Positions 1 to 9,474 of a stretch of DNA of 40,047 bases are shown here, piece by piece. Both the position numbers and the translations under genes were made by a program. Position 1 is the stretch's first letter. Every line of letters begins with the position of its first letter. The DNA lies in NCBI GenBank assembly GCA_019307745.1, contig JAFDJA010000004.1, positions 1 to 40,047 of the forward strand, in the 5' to 3' direction. The notes under the pieces are model-generated. The model was not told the DNA's origin. It was given only the letters and a program-made list of their open reading frames with translations, and made no database searches. The DNA comes from Deltaproteobacteria bacterium (lineage in GTDB: Bacteria > Desulfobacterota > DSM-4660 > Desulfatiglandales > HGW-15).

Positions 1-16
1 GAGGGTCACGGATCAA

Positions 17-1729
17 ATGGAAAAACTGGCTGAGGGAGATAGTGAAAAACTCAGACATTTAAGAAAGTCAGCAGGAAAACACTTTGATGAGATAGCAGCA
101 GATTACAATACTGCCTATGTTCAGCTCTTCCGCATTGCCCTGTCCTGGCTCTGGAAAAAAATCTTTGATGGAATTGACATTAATCCAACCGATTCCAGAA
201 AGATCAGGGAATGGGCAAGAAAAGGACCTCTGATCTATATCCCATCCCATAAAAGCCATATTGATTATCTTGTCCTTAACTACGTGCTTTATGACTTCCA
301 TATGCATATTCCCCGAATCGCGGCAGGCCAGAACCTTGCCTTCTGGCCCCTGGGGCATATCTTCAGAAAAGCCGGAGCCTTTTTTATCCGCCGGACCTTC
401 AGAGGAGCAAAGCTCTATTCAGAAGTTTTTGGAAGGTATGTCAAGGCCCTCCTGGAAGAAGGGCACCCGATAGAATTCTATATTGAGGGAGGCCGAAGCC
501 GGAACGGGAAGCTTGTCCCGCCCAAATCGGGATTTCTTTCCATACTTCTGCAGGCACATAATGAAGGATTCTGCAAAGATCTGATATTTGTACCAACATC
601 CATCATCTATGACAGAATAATGGAGGGAACTGCCTACTTGAAAGAGATCAGCGGCGGTAAAAAGACAAAAGAAAATTTCAGGCAGGTCGTAAGTGCCAGA
701 CAGTTTTTGAAGAAAAAATACGGAAAAATCTATATCCGTTTTAATGAACCATTCTCCCTTAATGAGTACCTTTCTCAAAAAAACAATGAGGACAATAACA
801 CCCCCAAAGAACTGGCGTTCCACCTGATCAAATCTATTAATGAAGTATCATTGGTTACTCCACTTTCCCTTGTAGGAACTGCTATTCTCGCAAACCACCG
901 CAGGGGATTTCATATCTCTGACCTGACTGAAACGGTTAATATTCTTGTGGATTTTCTGAAAAGCGAAAATGTCCCAATGGCAGAATCCCTTGAGGATCTT
1001 TCAAAAGCTGTTCATGATACAATATCCCTGTTGATAAACTGGAAGATGGTTGACCTTATGGAAGACGCTTCAGGTGAGGAAGAGACTTTTTTCTTTGTGG
1101 ATGATGATAAAAAACTTGAGCTTGAATTTTATAAGAACTGCATCATTCACTTCTTTATCTACCACTCCTTTATTGCACTGTCTTTGCTCACAGGAACTGA
1201 GGCAGAAAAAACAGAAGAGTCCATAATCTCTGACTATTGTTATCTGAAGGACATTTTCGACAATGAATTCATCTTTGAATCGGATAACCTGAAGGAAAAG
1301 ATCAGGTCTAGAATCCAATATTTTCTGAATATAAAATTCATTGCTGAATCAGAATCGGGCGAGGCATACAAGATAACAAAATTGGGATTCGACAAACTGC
1401 CAATCTGGGCAGCCATGACAAAGACATTCCTTGAATCATACTGGATTGCGGCCAAGACAATGAGCCAGCGCCATGACAGTGGAAAAAAAGGTGAAAGCCT
1501 GTTAAAAGACATGAACTATATGGGAAGGCGTTATCACAAGCTTGGTGTGGTTGATCATATCGGGGCGCTATCTCAGATCAACTTTAAAAACGCTGTCGAC
1601 TATATCAACAAGAATATAATCAATCCGCAAAAAGATTCCGGAGATATGGAAAATCAAGATACACTTAAAGAACTTACACTAATAAGTAAAAAACTGTACG
1701 AGATGTCCCACTACGGACAAATTGGTTAG
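17..1729 (+). CDS. plsB: Glycerol-3-phosphate acyltransferase (PlsB/DHAPAT-type acyltransferase)
   Basis: 570-aa ORF with acyltransferase motifs: IPSHKSHIDYLVL (HxxxxD), AFFIRRTFRG, IEFYIEGGRSRNGK and FVPTSIIYDRIMEG. Confidence 0.85.
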   Translation: MEKLAEGDSEKLRHLRKSAGKHFDEIAADYNTAYVQLFRIALSWLWKKIFDGIDINPTDSRKIREWARKGPLIYIPSHKSHIDYLVLNYVLYDFHMHIPRIAAGQNLAFWPLGHIFRKAGAFFIRRTFRGAKLYSEVFGRYVKALLEEGHPIEFYIEGGRSRNGKLVPPKSGFLSILLQAHNEGFCKDLIFVPTSIIYDRIMEGTAYLKEISGGKKTKENFRQVVSARQFLKKKYGKIYIRFNEPFSLNEYLSQKNNEDNNTPKELAFHLIKSINEVSLVTPLSLVGTAILANHRRGFHISDLTETVNILVDFLKSENVPMAESLEDLSKAVHDTISLLINWKMVDLMEDASGEEETFFFVDDDKKLELEFYKNCIIHFFIYHSFIALSLLTGTEAEKTEESIISDYCYLKDIFDNEFIFESDNLKEKIRSRIQYFLNIKFIAESESGEAYKITKLGFDKLPIWAAMTKTFLESYWIAAKTMSQRHDSGKKGESLLKDMNYMGRRYHKLGVVDHIGALSQINFKNAVDYINKNIINPQKDSGDMENQDTLKELTLISKKLYEMSHYGQIG

Positions 1730-1908
1730 CGCTGTCCACTCTTGTCCTTTTCTCTTGTATATTCAAACAGATATGCGAGAACAAGTAAAATTGCAGCAAA
1801 GCCCAGGACCCGGCCCAGAGGGAGCCAGCCCCAGAAAAGGCGGCTTATTACAGCTGCCAATACAACCGAAAGGACAAAACGTAATATAAAAACATACAAA
1901 TATTTCAT
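1726..1908 (-). CDS. Small predicted membrane protein
   Basis: 60-aa ORF with two hydrophobic segments (YLYVFILRFVLSVVLAAVI, VLGFAAILLVLAYLF). Convergent with the upstream gene, overlapping it by 4 nt. Confidence 0.5.
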   Translation of the reverse strand: MKYLYVFILRFVLSVVLAAVISRLFWGWLPLGRVLGFAAILLVLAYLFEYTREKDKSGQR

Positions 1909-1988
1909 GATCCGAAACCTTGGATTTTGAAAAAACAGATTCGTTCAGTTTGGCAGACCTTTATCAATAAAGGGAGCAGCAATAACAT

Positions 1989-2324
1989 TTATTTCTTTTC
2001 ATCAGCCGGTCTAAAAGGGATCACCTTGGCAGGTCTATGTTCTTTTGTCTTTCCCTGACCATCATCATCCTTCTTGTCCTCATCTAAAGGCAAAATCCCT
2101 TTCACCTCTTCCAATTTGACAGAATTTCCGCCCATAGTAAAGCTAGCCCCGTTAATATATTCCTCCTTCAGAATCCATGTTACCGACTGAGAAGGGATAG
2201 TAAGGAGCAGGAGGCTTACCTGATACCAGTTTTTTTTCATATCCGGCATAATAGATTCAATACGCGCATAAAAAACAGGCTTTTCCTGAAAATACACTAA
2301 TACGACATCTCCTTCTATATTCAT
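1989..2324 (-). CDS. Hypothetical protein
   Basis: 111-aa ORF with a folded-looking N-terminus and a charged low-complexity C-terminus; no family recognised. Confidence 0.6.
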   Translation of the reverse strand: MNIEGDVVLVYFQEKPVFYARIESIMPDMKKNWYQVSLLLLTIPSQSVTWILKEEYINGASFTMGGNSVKLEEVKGILPLDEDKKDDDGQGKTKEHRPAKVIPFRPADEKK

Positions 2325-2510
2325 AATCTATTCCCAATGTATATGAAAAATCACATTTCTCAAAAGATCAATCCAGGTCTTTCGATTAGATCCGGATCAA
2401 ATGCCTATAGCGACTAAGACACAACAAAAGCATTTCCCCCTTAAAAGTGGAGTTGGCAGGATTATTTGACGTGGAAGGCAACTGCCCACAATCTGTAAAA
2501 TTATATACTG

Positions 2511-2708
2511 TCAATAAAACCTCTCTATATAGTTTCTGCACACACTATTCGGAGGCATAGGAACCGCCCTCTCCTCCCAATCAGCCGAGTTATTCTCTCC
2601 ATTTCCATTAAACACACATACATTAGAAACAGAACTGCTCAGGACAGCGGGTTCATTATCCCCCCTAACAATATAATGTTTACAGTTCCAGCAACAATCT
2701 TTGGCCAT
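2511..2708 (-). CDS. Small cysteine-rich hypothetical protein (possible metal binding)
   Basis: 65-aa ORF MAKDCCWNCKHYIV...VCVFNG...VCRNYIERFY with a CxxC near the N-terminus and two further Cys. Confidence 0.5.
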   Translation of the reverse strand: MAKDCCWNCKHYIVRGDNEPAVLSSSVSNVCVFNGNGENNSADWEERAVPMPPNSVCRNYIERFY

Positions 2709-3127
2709 TATAGCACCTTTTTGATATTCAATATAATACTAATCAATCTTAAATATTGAATCGCTTAATCCTCTTATCAGCCCCCTGGAAAATAATCAAG
2801 GTAAACAATAATTGCCACAAATACGGCAGATGATCTCATATTTAATGGACCTCTTTTTCCTTGACACCCATATCATCAATGTGGCATTTACAAACCCAAT
2901 TTATATACTGGAGACATGCACTTATCATTTTCCCAGCCATTTTACGTTCACCTGATATTCGCTTTTAGAATCTCATAACTGGCTGATTTTATTAGACATG
3001 GCAGAAAGCTGTCCTGGATGCAACAGGAAAACTGTTCATAAGGCACAGCATACCAGGATGCTATATCATCCCCTGGACAATACTATGGCGGGGCGGCATC
3101 CACTAGCATAAGAGAGGAGCTGAAACA

Positions 3128-4060
3128 ATGAGCGATCTTAAGTCTGGAAGTAATCTTGAAAAAATTCTGAAGACCGGGCACTTTGCCTTTACTGGCGAAT
3201 GCGGTCCGCCAAAAGGTGGAAATGTTGAACACCTGAAAGAAAAAATGGCCCACCTGAAAGATAAAGTTGATTCTGTAAACATTACGGACAACCAAACAGC
3301 TGTGGTCAGAATGGCAAGCTGGGCAGCCTCAAGCATTATGATACAGGAAGGAATGGAACCAAATTTCCAGATGGTGTGCCGCGACCGTAACCTACTGGCA
3401 ATTATGAGTGATATTCTGGGCACCTATGCCATGGGCGTCAGGAACATGCTCTGCCTTTCTGGAGACCATCAGGGATTTGGCAACCATCCCGAAGCAAAAA
3501 ACGTGTATGACATAGATTCTATGCAGCTTATTGCCCTGGTTAAACACATGAGAGATGAAGGGAAATTCCTCAATGGTGAAGAAATAGACGAACCACCAAA
3601 ATTATTTATCGGGGCTGCGTCCAATCCTTTTGCAGATCCTTATGAATTCAGAGTTCACAGACTTGCCAAAAAAATTGCCGCGGGTGCCGATTTTATCCAG
3701 ACTCAGTGCATCTATAATATGGATAAATTTAGGAATTTCATGAAAAAGGCAGTTGATATGGGCCTCCATGAAAAGGCCTATATTCTTGCGGGCGTCACCC
3801 CCATGAAGAGCGTTGGTATGGCAAGATACATGGCCAAATCAGTACCGGGCATGGATGTCCCAGATTCACTGATTGACAGGCTCAAAGGTGCGGGAAAAGG
3901 CAAAGTTTCTGAAGAAGGTATTAAATTTGCCCTTGAACAGATCCAAGAATTTAAAGAGATGGAAGGTGTTGCCGGGGTACATCTTATGGCCATCGAATGG
4001 GAGCACAAGGTACCTGAAATAGCCGAACGGGCAGGAGTCCTCCCAAGACCACAGGTTTAG
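3128..4060 (+). CDS. metF: Methylenetetrahydrofolate reductase, MetF type
   Basis: 310-aa ORF with MTHFR motifs (FTGECGPPKGGN, DSVNITDNQTAVVRM, NMLCLSGDHQGFGNHPEAKNVYDIDSMQL, GADFIQTQCIYN, ILAGVTPMKS). Followed by hdrCBA-mvhD-metV. Confidence 0.92.
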   Translation: MSDLKSGSNLEKILKTGHFAFTGECGPPKGGNVEHLKEKMAHLKDKVDSVNITDNQTAVVRMASWAASSIMIQEGMEPNFQMVCRDRNLLAIMSDILGTYAMGVRNMLCLSGDHQGFGNHPEAKNVYDIDSMQLIALVKHMRDEGKFLNGEEIDEPPKLFIGAASNPFADPYEFRVHRLAKKIAAGADFIQTQCIYNMDKFRNFMKKAVDMGLHEKAYILAGVTPMKSVGMARYMAKSVPGMDVPDSLIDRLKGAGKGKVSEEGIKFALEQIQEFKEMEGVAGVHLMAIEWEHKVPEIAERAGVLPRPQV

Positions 4061-4113
4061 ACCTGATACATTATCTTAACTTTATATATATATAATAGAT
4101 TTACCAAGAATCA

Positions 4114-4746
4114 ATGATGAGGAGAAAAAACATGACCTCACCTGCAGTAAAATTTGAGCCAGAAAAAGCCAAATCCCTGACAGAACAGGTTATAGAGCTA
4201 TCAGGTCAGAACCTGTTAGCCTGCTATCAATGTAAACGCTGTGCTGCCGGGTGTCCGGTCGCTGAAGAAACAGGTAATTTCACTCCCAATAAACTGATCA
4301 GGATGATTATCTTAGGTGAAGGCGAAAAGGCACTCAATAACGAACTTGTATGGCGGTGTGTATCCTGTTACACCTGCGGTACTCGCTGCCCAAACAATAT
4401 CCATACCGCCCGGATTACCGAAACCCTGAAAAAGATGGCGAAAAAAGGGCATGCAAAAGTGCTCAGGCCCAGGGTGGCAAATTTCCACAAATCATTTATC
4501 GACTCAGCCGTTCGCTGGGGCAGGTTAAATGAAGGAGAATTTGTTGGATGTTATGAATTAAAAAACACGTTCAGTTTTTTAAAGAAACTCGATTTTGTGG
4601 CCCTTTTCAAAGAGCACTTGACCCAGGCAAAGCTTGGAATAAAGATGCTCAAAAAAAAGAGGTTGCATTTTGGTTTTCAATCATCAAAGGGCAGATCTGA
4701 AATCAAAAAGCTTTTAAAAAAGGCTGAAAGAAAGGCAGGACTTTAA
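4114..4746 (+). CDS. hdrC: Heterodisulfide reductase subunit C-like protein (two 4Fe-4S sites)
   Basis: CYQCKRCAAGCPV and CVSCYTCGTRCPNNIH, each CxxCxxxxCP-like; lies directly upstream of hdrB. The start could be the internal Met at 4132. Confidence 0.9.
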   Translation: MMRRKNMTSPAVKFEPEKAKSLTEQVIELSGQNLLACYQCKRCAAGCPVAEETGNFTPNKLIRMIILGEGEKALNNELVWRCVSCYTCGTRCPNNIHTARITETLKKMAKKGHAKVLRPRVANFHKSFIDSAVRWGRLNEGEFVGCYELKNTFSFLKKLDFVALFKEHLTQAKLGIKMLKKKRLHFGFQSSKGRSEIKKLLKKAERKAGL

Positions 4747-4913
4747 AAAAAATCAGGTCTTCTGTTTGAATTCTGGAAATGACTTCCCCTAAACTATTAC
4801 GCAGAGCCATGGAACCCTCTAAAAAGGGTGGGCTCCCACGGAGTGAAAAATTCAGACAAAGAGGTAATTTAAAAAGGAAGCCGAAAAAATACAACTATAT
4901 TTTAGGATAAATC

Positions 4914-5795
4914 ATGACGGAAATAGGATACTACCCTGGATGTTCTCTTAAAGGATCAAGCAAACTCTATGATATTCAGAGCCGTAAGGTATTTAAGGAA
5001 CTGGGAATAGAACTAAGGGAACTGGATGACTGGAACTGCTGTGGTGCCACATCTGCAGCCAAAACAGATGATTTTATGGCTACAGCGATGCCCGCCAGAA
5101 ACCTTGGGATTGCCGAGGCATCAGGCCTGTCTGAAATCATAATCCCCTGTTCTGCCTGCTACAGCAGGATGCTGCTGAGCCAGAATGCCCTTCAGGAAGA
5201 TCAGAACCTGAGAGATGAGATTAATGAAGATCTATTATACAAAGTCGCTGGAAACATCAATATAATGAGTATCCTGGAGCCGCTTTGTAGAACCGTAGAA
5301 TCCGGAGCCATGAAGGAAAAGGTTGTAAAATCCCTGAAAGGGTTAAATCCTGCCTGTTACTATGGATGTCTGCAGACAAGATTTCCCGGGGACATTCCAA
5401 TCCAGGACAGCATTGAAAACCCTCAGGGCATGGAGAACATACTCAAGGTGCTGGGGATAAAAAAGCCTTTGGACTGGGGTTATAAAACAGATTGTTGCGG
5501 GGCATCTTCATCTGTTTGTGATGCTGATGCATCAATTCGCCTCATGTCCGGGATTATGAAGGATGCAGTAGCAAGGAAGGCGAACTGTTTTGTTACAACA
5601 TGCCCATTCTGTCAACTGAACCTTGACGCATACCAGAACCAGTTCTGTGAAAAATACGGCATAGAGGAAAGACTGCCGGTCTTCTTTATCACTGAATTGA
5701 TCGGTATAGCAATGGGCATGAACGCTAAAGAACTGCAGATTGACAGACACTTTATTGACGCAATCAGACTCTTAAAGGAGTTGGAACTAATATGA
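4914..5795 (+). CDS. hdrB: Heterodisulfide reductase subunit B-like protein (two CCG domains)
   Basis: 293-aa ORF with two CCG motifs: NCCGATSAA...PCSACYSRM and DCCGASSSV...TCPFCQLNL. Its stop overlaps the hdrA start by 4 nt. Confidence 0.92.
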   Translation: MTEIGYYPGCSLKGSSKLYDIQSRKVFKELGIELRELDDWNCCGATSAAKTDDFMATAMPARNLGIAEASGLSEIIIPCSACYSRMLLSQNALQEDQNLRDEINEDLLYKVAGNINIMSILEPLCRTVESGAMKEKVVKSLKGLNPACYYGCLQTRFPGDIPIQDSIENPQGMENILKVLGIKKPLDWGYKTDCCGASSSVCDADASIRLMSGIMKDAVARKANCFVTTCPFCQLNLDAYQNQFCEKYGIEERLPVFFITELIGIAMGMNAKELQIDRHFIDAIRLLKELELI

Positions 5796-8700
5796 GTGAT
5801 AATAATAACAACAAAACAGGATCAGTCCTTGTAGTGGGCGCTGGAATAGGCGGTCTGCAGTCTGCCCTTGATCTCGCGGACAGCAGTTTCAAGGTGCATA
5901 TGATTCAGAAGGAATCATCAATAGCCGGAACCATGGCCATGCTGGACAAAACCTTCCCAACTGGCGACTGTGCCATGTGTATGCTCTCGCCGAAACTGGT
6001 TGAGGCAGGACGTCACCCGGACATTGACATACACACAATGGCAGAGATTATTTCCGTTGAAGGGGACCCCGGCAACTATACAGTCAAAGTAAGACAGCAA
6101 CCAAGATTTGTTGATCCTGACAAGTGTACAGGCTGCGGTCTTTGTGAAGAAAAGTGCCCTAAAAAAGTGTCGAGTGAATATGAACAGGGACTAACCAACA
6201 GAAAGGCCATCTTCTCCCTTTTTCCACAGGCATTTCCAAATACAAGGGTCATAGATAAGGAAAACTGTATATTCCTAACAAAAGGCAAGTGCGGGACATG
6301 TGAGAAGGTATGCCCTGCAGGGGCAATAAAGTATGATGACACTGAAAAGGAATTTGAACTCAAGGTAGGGGCCATAATCCTTGCCCCTGGTCTTGACAGA
6401 TATGATGCCAGAGTCCGTGGTGAGCTGGGTCTGGGAAGATGGCCGAATGTGGTCACATCCCTTCAGTTTGAGCGGATACTTTCTGCGTCGGGTCCTTTCA
6501 GCGGAGTTGTTCAGAGACCAAGTGACAACAAACATCCTCAAAAGGTGGCATGGATACAGTGTGTCGGCTCAAGAGACCCACACACTGCTAACCCCTGGTG
6601 CTCATCTGTTTGCTGTATGTATGCCACTAAACAGTCTATTATTGCGAAAGAGCATGACAGTAACGTTGAGCCCACAATCTTTTACATGGAGCTCAGGGCC
6701 TTTGGAAAAGACTTTGATAAATATGTGGACAGAGCAAAAAATGACTACGGTGTTCAGTACAAACGGGCAATGATCTCAGCAGTAAGGGAGGAGCCGGAGA
6801 CAGGCAATCTCATTTTGAGGTATGCGAATGAGCAAGGGGATGTTATCGATGAGACCTTTGATCTGGTCGTCCTTTCTATCGGGTTTGAACCCCATCAAGA
6901 CGCAGTTGATTTTGCAGACACCTTTGGAATTGAACTGAATAATGACAACTTTGCCGCTACTACCCAATTCACCCCTGTTGAGACATCAAGGCCGGGGGTA
7001 TACGTAACAGGCACATTCCAGGGTCCCAAAGATATCCCTGAGACTGTTATGCAGGGGAGTGCTGTGGCAGGTAAGGCAATGTCCCTTATCAGTGATGCCA
7101 GAGGGACAGAGATCACAGTAAGGGAGCTTCCTCCTGAAAAGGAAACTTCCGGTAAAGAAACAAGAACAGGCGTATTTGTCTGCCGCTGCGGAATCAATAT
7201 CTCCCAGACAGTTGATGTTGTAAAGGTAGCTGAAGACGTGAAACAAGAGCCGGGTGTAGTGTATACGGAAGAAATGATGTATGCCTGTGCCCAGGACAGC
7301 CAGGACAAAATCAAGGCAATTGTGAAAGAGCAGGAACTTAATCGCGTGGTAGTTGCTTCATGCACCCCCCGCACCCATGAACCCCTGTTTCAGGAAACCA
7401 TAAGAGACGCGGGCCTTAACAAATATCTGTTTGAACTTGCAGATATTCGCGAACAATGCGCCTGGTGTCACATGGGCCAGAATGAGACAGCCACTGAAAA
7501 GGCTCTTGACCTTGTAAAAATGTCTATTGCCAAGATCAATCTCGGCGAACCCATACAATCTGATTCCGTCTCTGTCACACATGCTGCCCTGATTATAGGC
7601 GGGGGCATGGCAGGAATAACCTCCTCTCTGGCCCTTGCGGACCAAGGATTCGACGTACTTTTGGTGGAACAGGATCAGGAGATTGGCGGTTTATGCAGAA
7701 ATGTGTACAGAACCCTTGATGGCAGTGATGTTCAGACATTCTTAAAAGAAAAAATCAATGAGGTCAAAAATAATCCCAGAATTACTATAAAGACGAATGC
7801 TCAAGTTATAAAGACTGACGGATTTGTCGGAAATTTTCAATCCACACTGAGTGATGAATCCACTTTTGATCACGGGGCTATTATCCTTTCCACAGGCGGA
7901 ATCGAGTATAAGCCTGAAGAGTATCTCTATGGTGACGATGACAGGATCATTACACAAAGAGATCTGGAAAAAAACCTTGAGAAAAAGTCGCCGGAGACAG
8001 GTGAACGATATGTCATGATCCAATGTGTAGGCTCCCGTGAAGAACCCCACAACTACTGCTCAAGAATCTGCTGTCAGGATGCGATTAAGAATGCAATCAC
8101 AATCAAAGAGAAAAACCCTGATGCCCATGTTACAATCCTTTACAGAGACATCAGGACCTATGGGCTGAGAGAAGAATATTATGAAAAGGCTCGAAGCCTT
8201 GGTGTAGCCTTCATACACTTTGAGCCTGAAAAAAAACCGGAAGTTACTACGGGACCAACCGGCCTGAATATCCGGACCTATGATTATGTGATAAATAGGG
8301 ACATTGAATTAAATGCCGATTATATTATTCTGTCCACTGGTCTGAGGCCCCATCCATCCACAGAAAAGGTTGGGTCCATGTACAAGGTAACAAGAAATCA
8401 GGACGGATTTTATCTAGAGGCACATGTCAAGCTGAGACCAGTGGATTTTCCAAGTGAAGGCATCTTTGTTGCAGGCCTTGGTCATGCACCCAAGAACCTT
8501 GATGAGACAATAACACAAGCCCTGGCTGCGGCTGGAAGAGCAGGAGTCCTGCTTTCAAAGGAGCGGTTGGGGGTATCAGGAGTCATCGCAAAGCATGACC
8601 GTAATATCTGTATGTCATGTCTTACTTGCTTAAGACTCTGCCCGTTTGACTCCCCTTATCTAGATGAAGAAGGCAAGATAAGCCACAATGAAGTAAAATG

Positions 8701-8812
8701 TATGGGCTGCGGCATATGTGCCGGAATTTGTCCAGCCAAGGCATTTCAGATCAATAGTTTTAGAGACGAACAGATATTGTCAATGATCGATAAAGCTGTT
8801 GAAATGAACTAA
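5792..8812 (+). CDS. hdrA: HdrA-like FAD/iron-sulfur protein, tandem (double) HdrA architecture
   Basis: 1006-aa ORF with two dinucleotide-binding motifs (VLVVGAGIGGLQSALDLA, ALIIGGGMAGITSSLALA), two WIQCVGSR/MIQCVGSR-CC blocks, internal ferredoxin-type clusters and a C-terminal 2x[4Fe-4S] ferredoxin domain. Confidence 0.93.
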   Translation: MSDNNNNKTGSVLVVGAGIGGLQSALDLADSSFKVHMIQKESSIAGTMAMLDKTFPTGDCAMCMLSPKLVEAGRHPDIDIHTMAEIISVEGDPGNYTVKVRQQPRFVDPDKCTGCGLCEEKCPKKVSSEYEQGLTNRKAIFSLFPQAFPNTRVIDKENCIFLTKGKCGTCEKVCPAGAIKYDDTEKEFELKVGAIILAPGLDRYDARVRGELGLGRWPNVVTSLQFERILSASGPFSGVVQRPSDNKHPQKVAWIQCVGSRDPHTANPWCSSVCCMYATKQSIIAKEHDSNVEPTIFYMELRAFGKDFDKYVDRAKNDYGVQYKRAMISAVREEPETGNLILRYANEQGDVIDETFDLVVLSIGFEPHQDAVDFADTFGIELNNDNFAATTQFTPVETSRPGVYVTGTFQGPKDIPETVMQGSAVAGKAMSLISDARGTEITVRELPPEKETSGKETRTGVFVCRCGINISQTVDVVKVAEDVKQEPGVVYTEEMMYACAQDSQDKIKAIVKEQELNRVVVASCTPRTHEPLFQETIRDAGLNKYLFELADIREQCAWCHMGQNETATEKALDLVKMSIAKINLGEPIQSDSVSVTHAALIIGGGMAGITSSLALADQGFDVLLVEQDQEIGGLCRNVYRTLDGSDVQTFLKEKINEVKNNPRITIKTNAQVIKTDGFVGNFQSTLSDESTFDHGAIILSTGGIEYKPEEYLYGDDDRIITQRDLEKNLEKKSPETGERYVMIQCVGSREEPHNYCSRICCQDAIKNAITIKEKNPDAHVTILYRDIRTYGLREEYYEKARSLGVAFIHFEPEKKPEVTTGPTGLNIRTYDYVINRDIELNADYIILSTGLRPHPSTEKVGSMYKVTRNQDGFYLEAHVKLRPVDFPSEGIFVAGLGHAPKNLDETITQALAAAGRAGVLLSKERLGVSGVIAKHDRNICMSCLTCLRLCPFDSPYLDEEGKISHNEVKCMGCGICAGICPAKAFQINSFRDEQILSMIDKAVEMN

Positions 8813-8961
8813 GGACATCTGTCTATACTATAAAAGGTTTCCCTTCACGGGGCAGAATTGACATCCGGTGTTTCCGATCAGGAAAAATGCCATTTTCAGG
8901 TGAAAATTAACCATTCAAACGGCCTGTAAATACTAATTTATTAATCTCGAGGAGACTGTAG

Positions 8962-9459
8962 ATGAGTCAGGAAGCTGCGGCGGAGAAAATGAAACAAGAT
9001 ACTCCCCGTATTGAAAAACAGCGAGAAACCCCAGCAGACTGGGAGCCGAATATTATTGCATTTGCATGTCACTATTGCGCCTTTGCTGCTGCAAATCTGG
9101 CAGGAGTCATGAGGCTCTCGTACCCTACAAATGTAAAGATAATCAGGCTGCCCTGCACTGGCAAGCTCGATTATATATATCTTCTTCGCGCCTTTGAGCG
9201 AGGTGTTGACGGCATTTTTGTGGCCGGCTGACTGCCTGGTCAATGTCATTTCCTGGAAGGAAATACAAACGCGGCACAGAGAGTTCAACATGTGAAGAGT
9301 CTTTTGACAAAGGTAGAAATTGACCCGGAACGTGTGCATATGTATAATCTTTCCGCGGCAATGGGACCCATGTGGGCGGAGATCTGCACAAAATTTACAG
9401 AAAAAATCAAAAGTATGGGCCCCTCCCCCATTTGGTGGGCGGACAAGGAACGCACTTAA
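8962..9459 (+). CDS. mvhD: Selenocysteine-containing MvhD/VhuD-like iron-sulfur subunit; UGA at 9229-9231 read as Sec (165 aa)
   Basis: The ORF track stops at 9231 (...GVDGIFVAG*). The same frame continues U-LPGQCHFLEGNTNAAQRVQHVKSLLTKVEIDPERVHMYNLSAAMGPMWAEICTKFTEKIKSMGPSPIWWADKERT to TAA at 9457-9459, which is the expected C-terminal part of MvhD. The UGA sits where MvhD normally has Cys (VAGC.PG.CH). Flanked by hdrA and metV. Confidence 0.92.
9229..9264 (+). promoter_or_regulatory. Candidate bacterial SECIS element (UGA plus downstream hairpin)
   Basis: UGA 9229-9231; perfect 6-bp stem ATTTCC (9248-9253) / GGAAAT (9259-9264) around loop TGGAA, with G at loop position 2. There are 22 nt from the UGA to the loop. 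This geometry fits bacterial SECIS elements. Confidence 0.75.
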
Positions 9460-9474
9460 CAGGAGTGATTGACA

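Noticed and set aside
5792-8812. Selenocysteine in HdrA
   Set aside because: The relevant site reads TGDCAMCML with an ordinary Cys codon, and the ORF is open without internal UGA.
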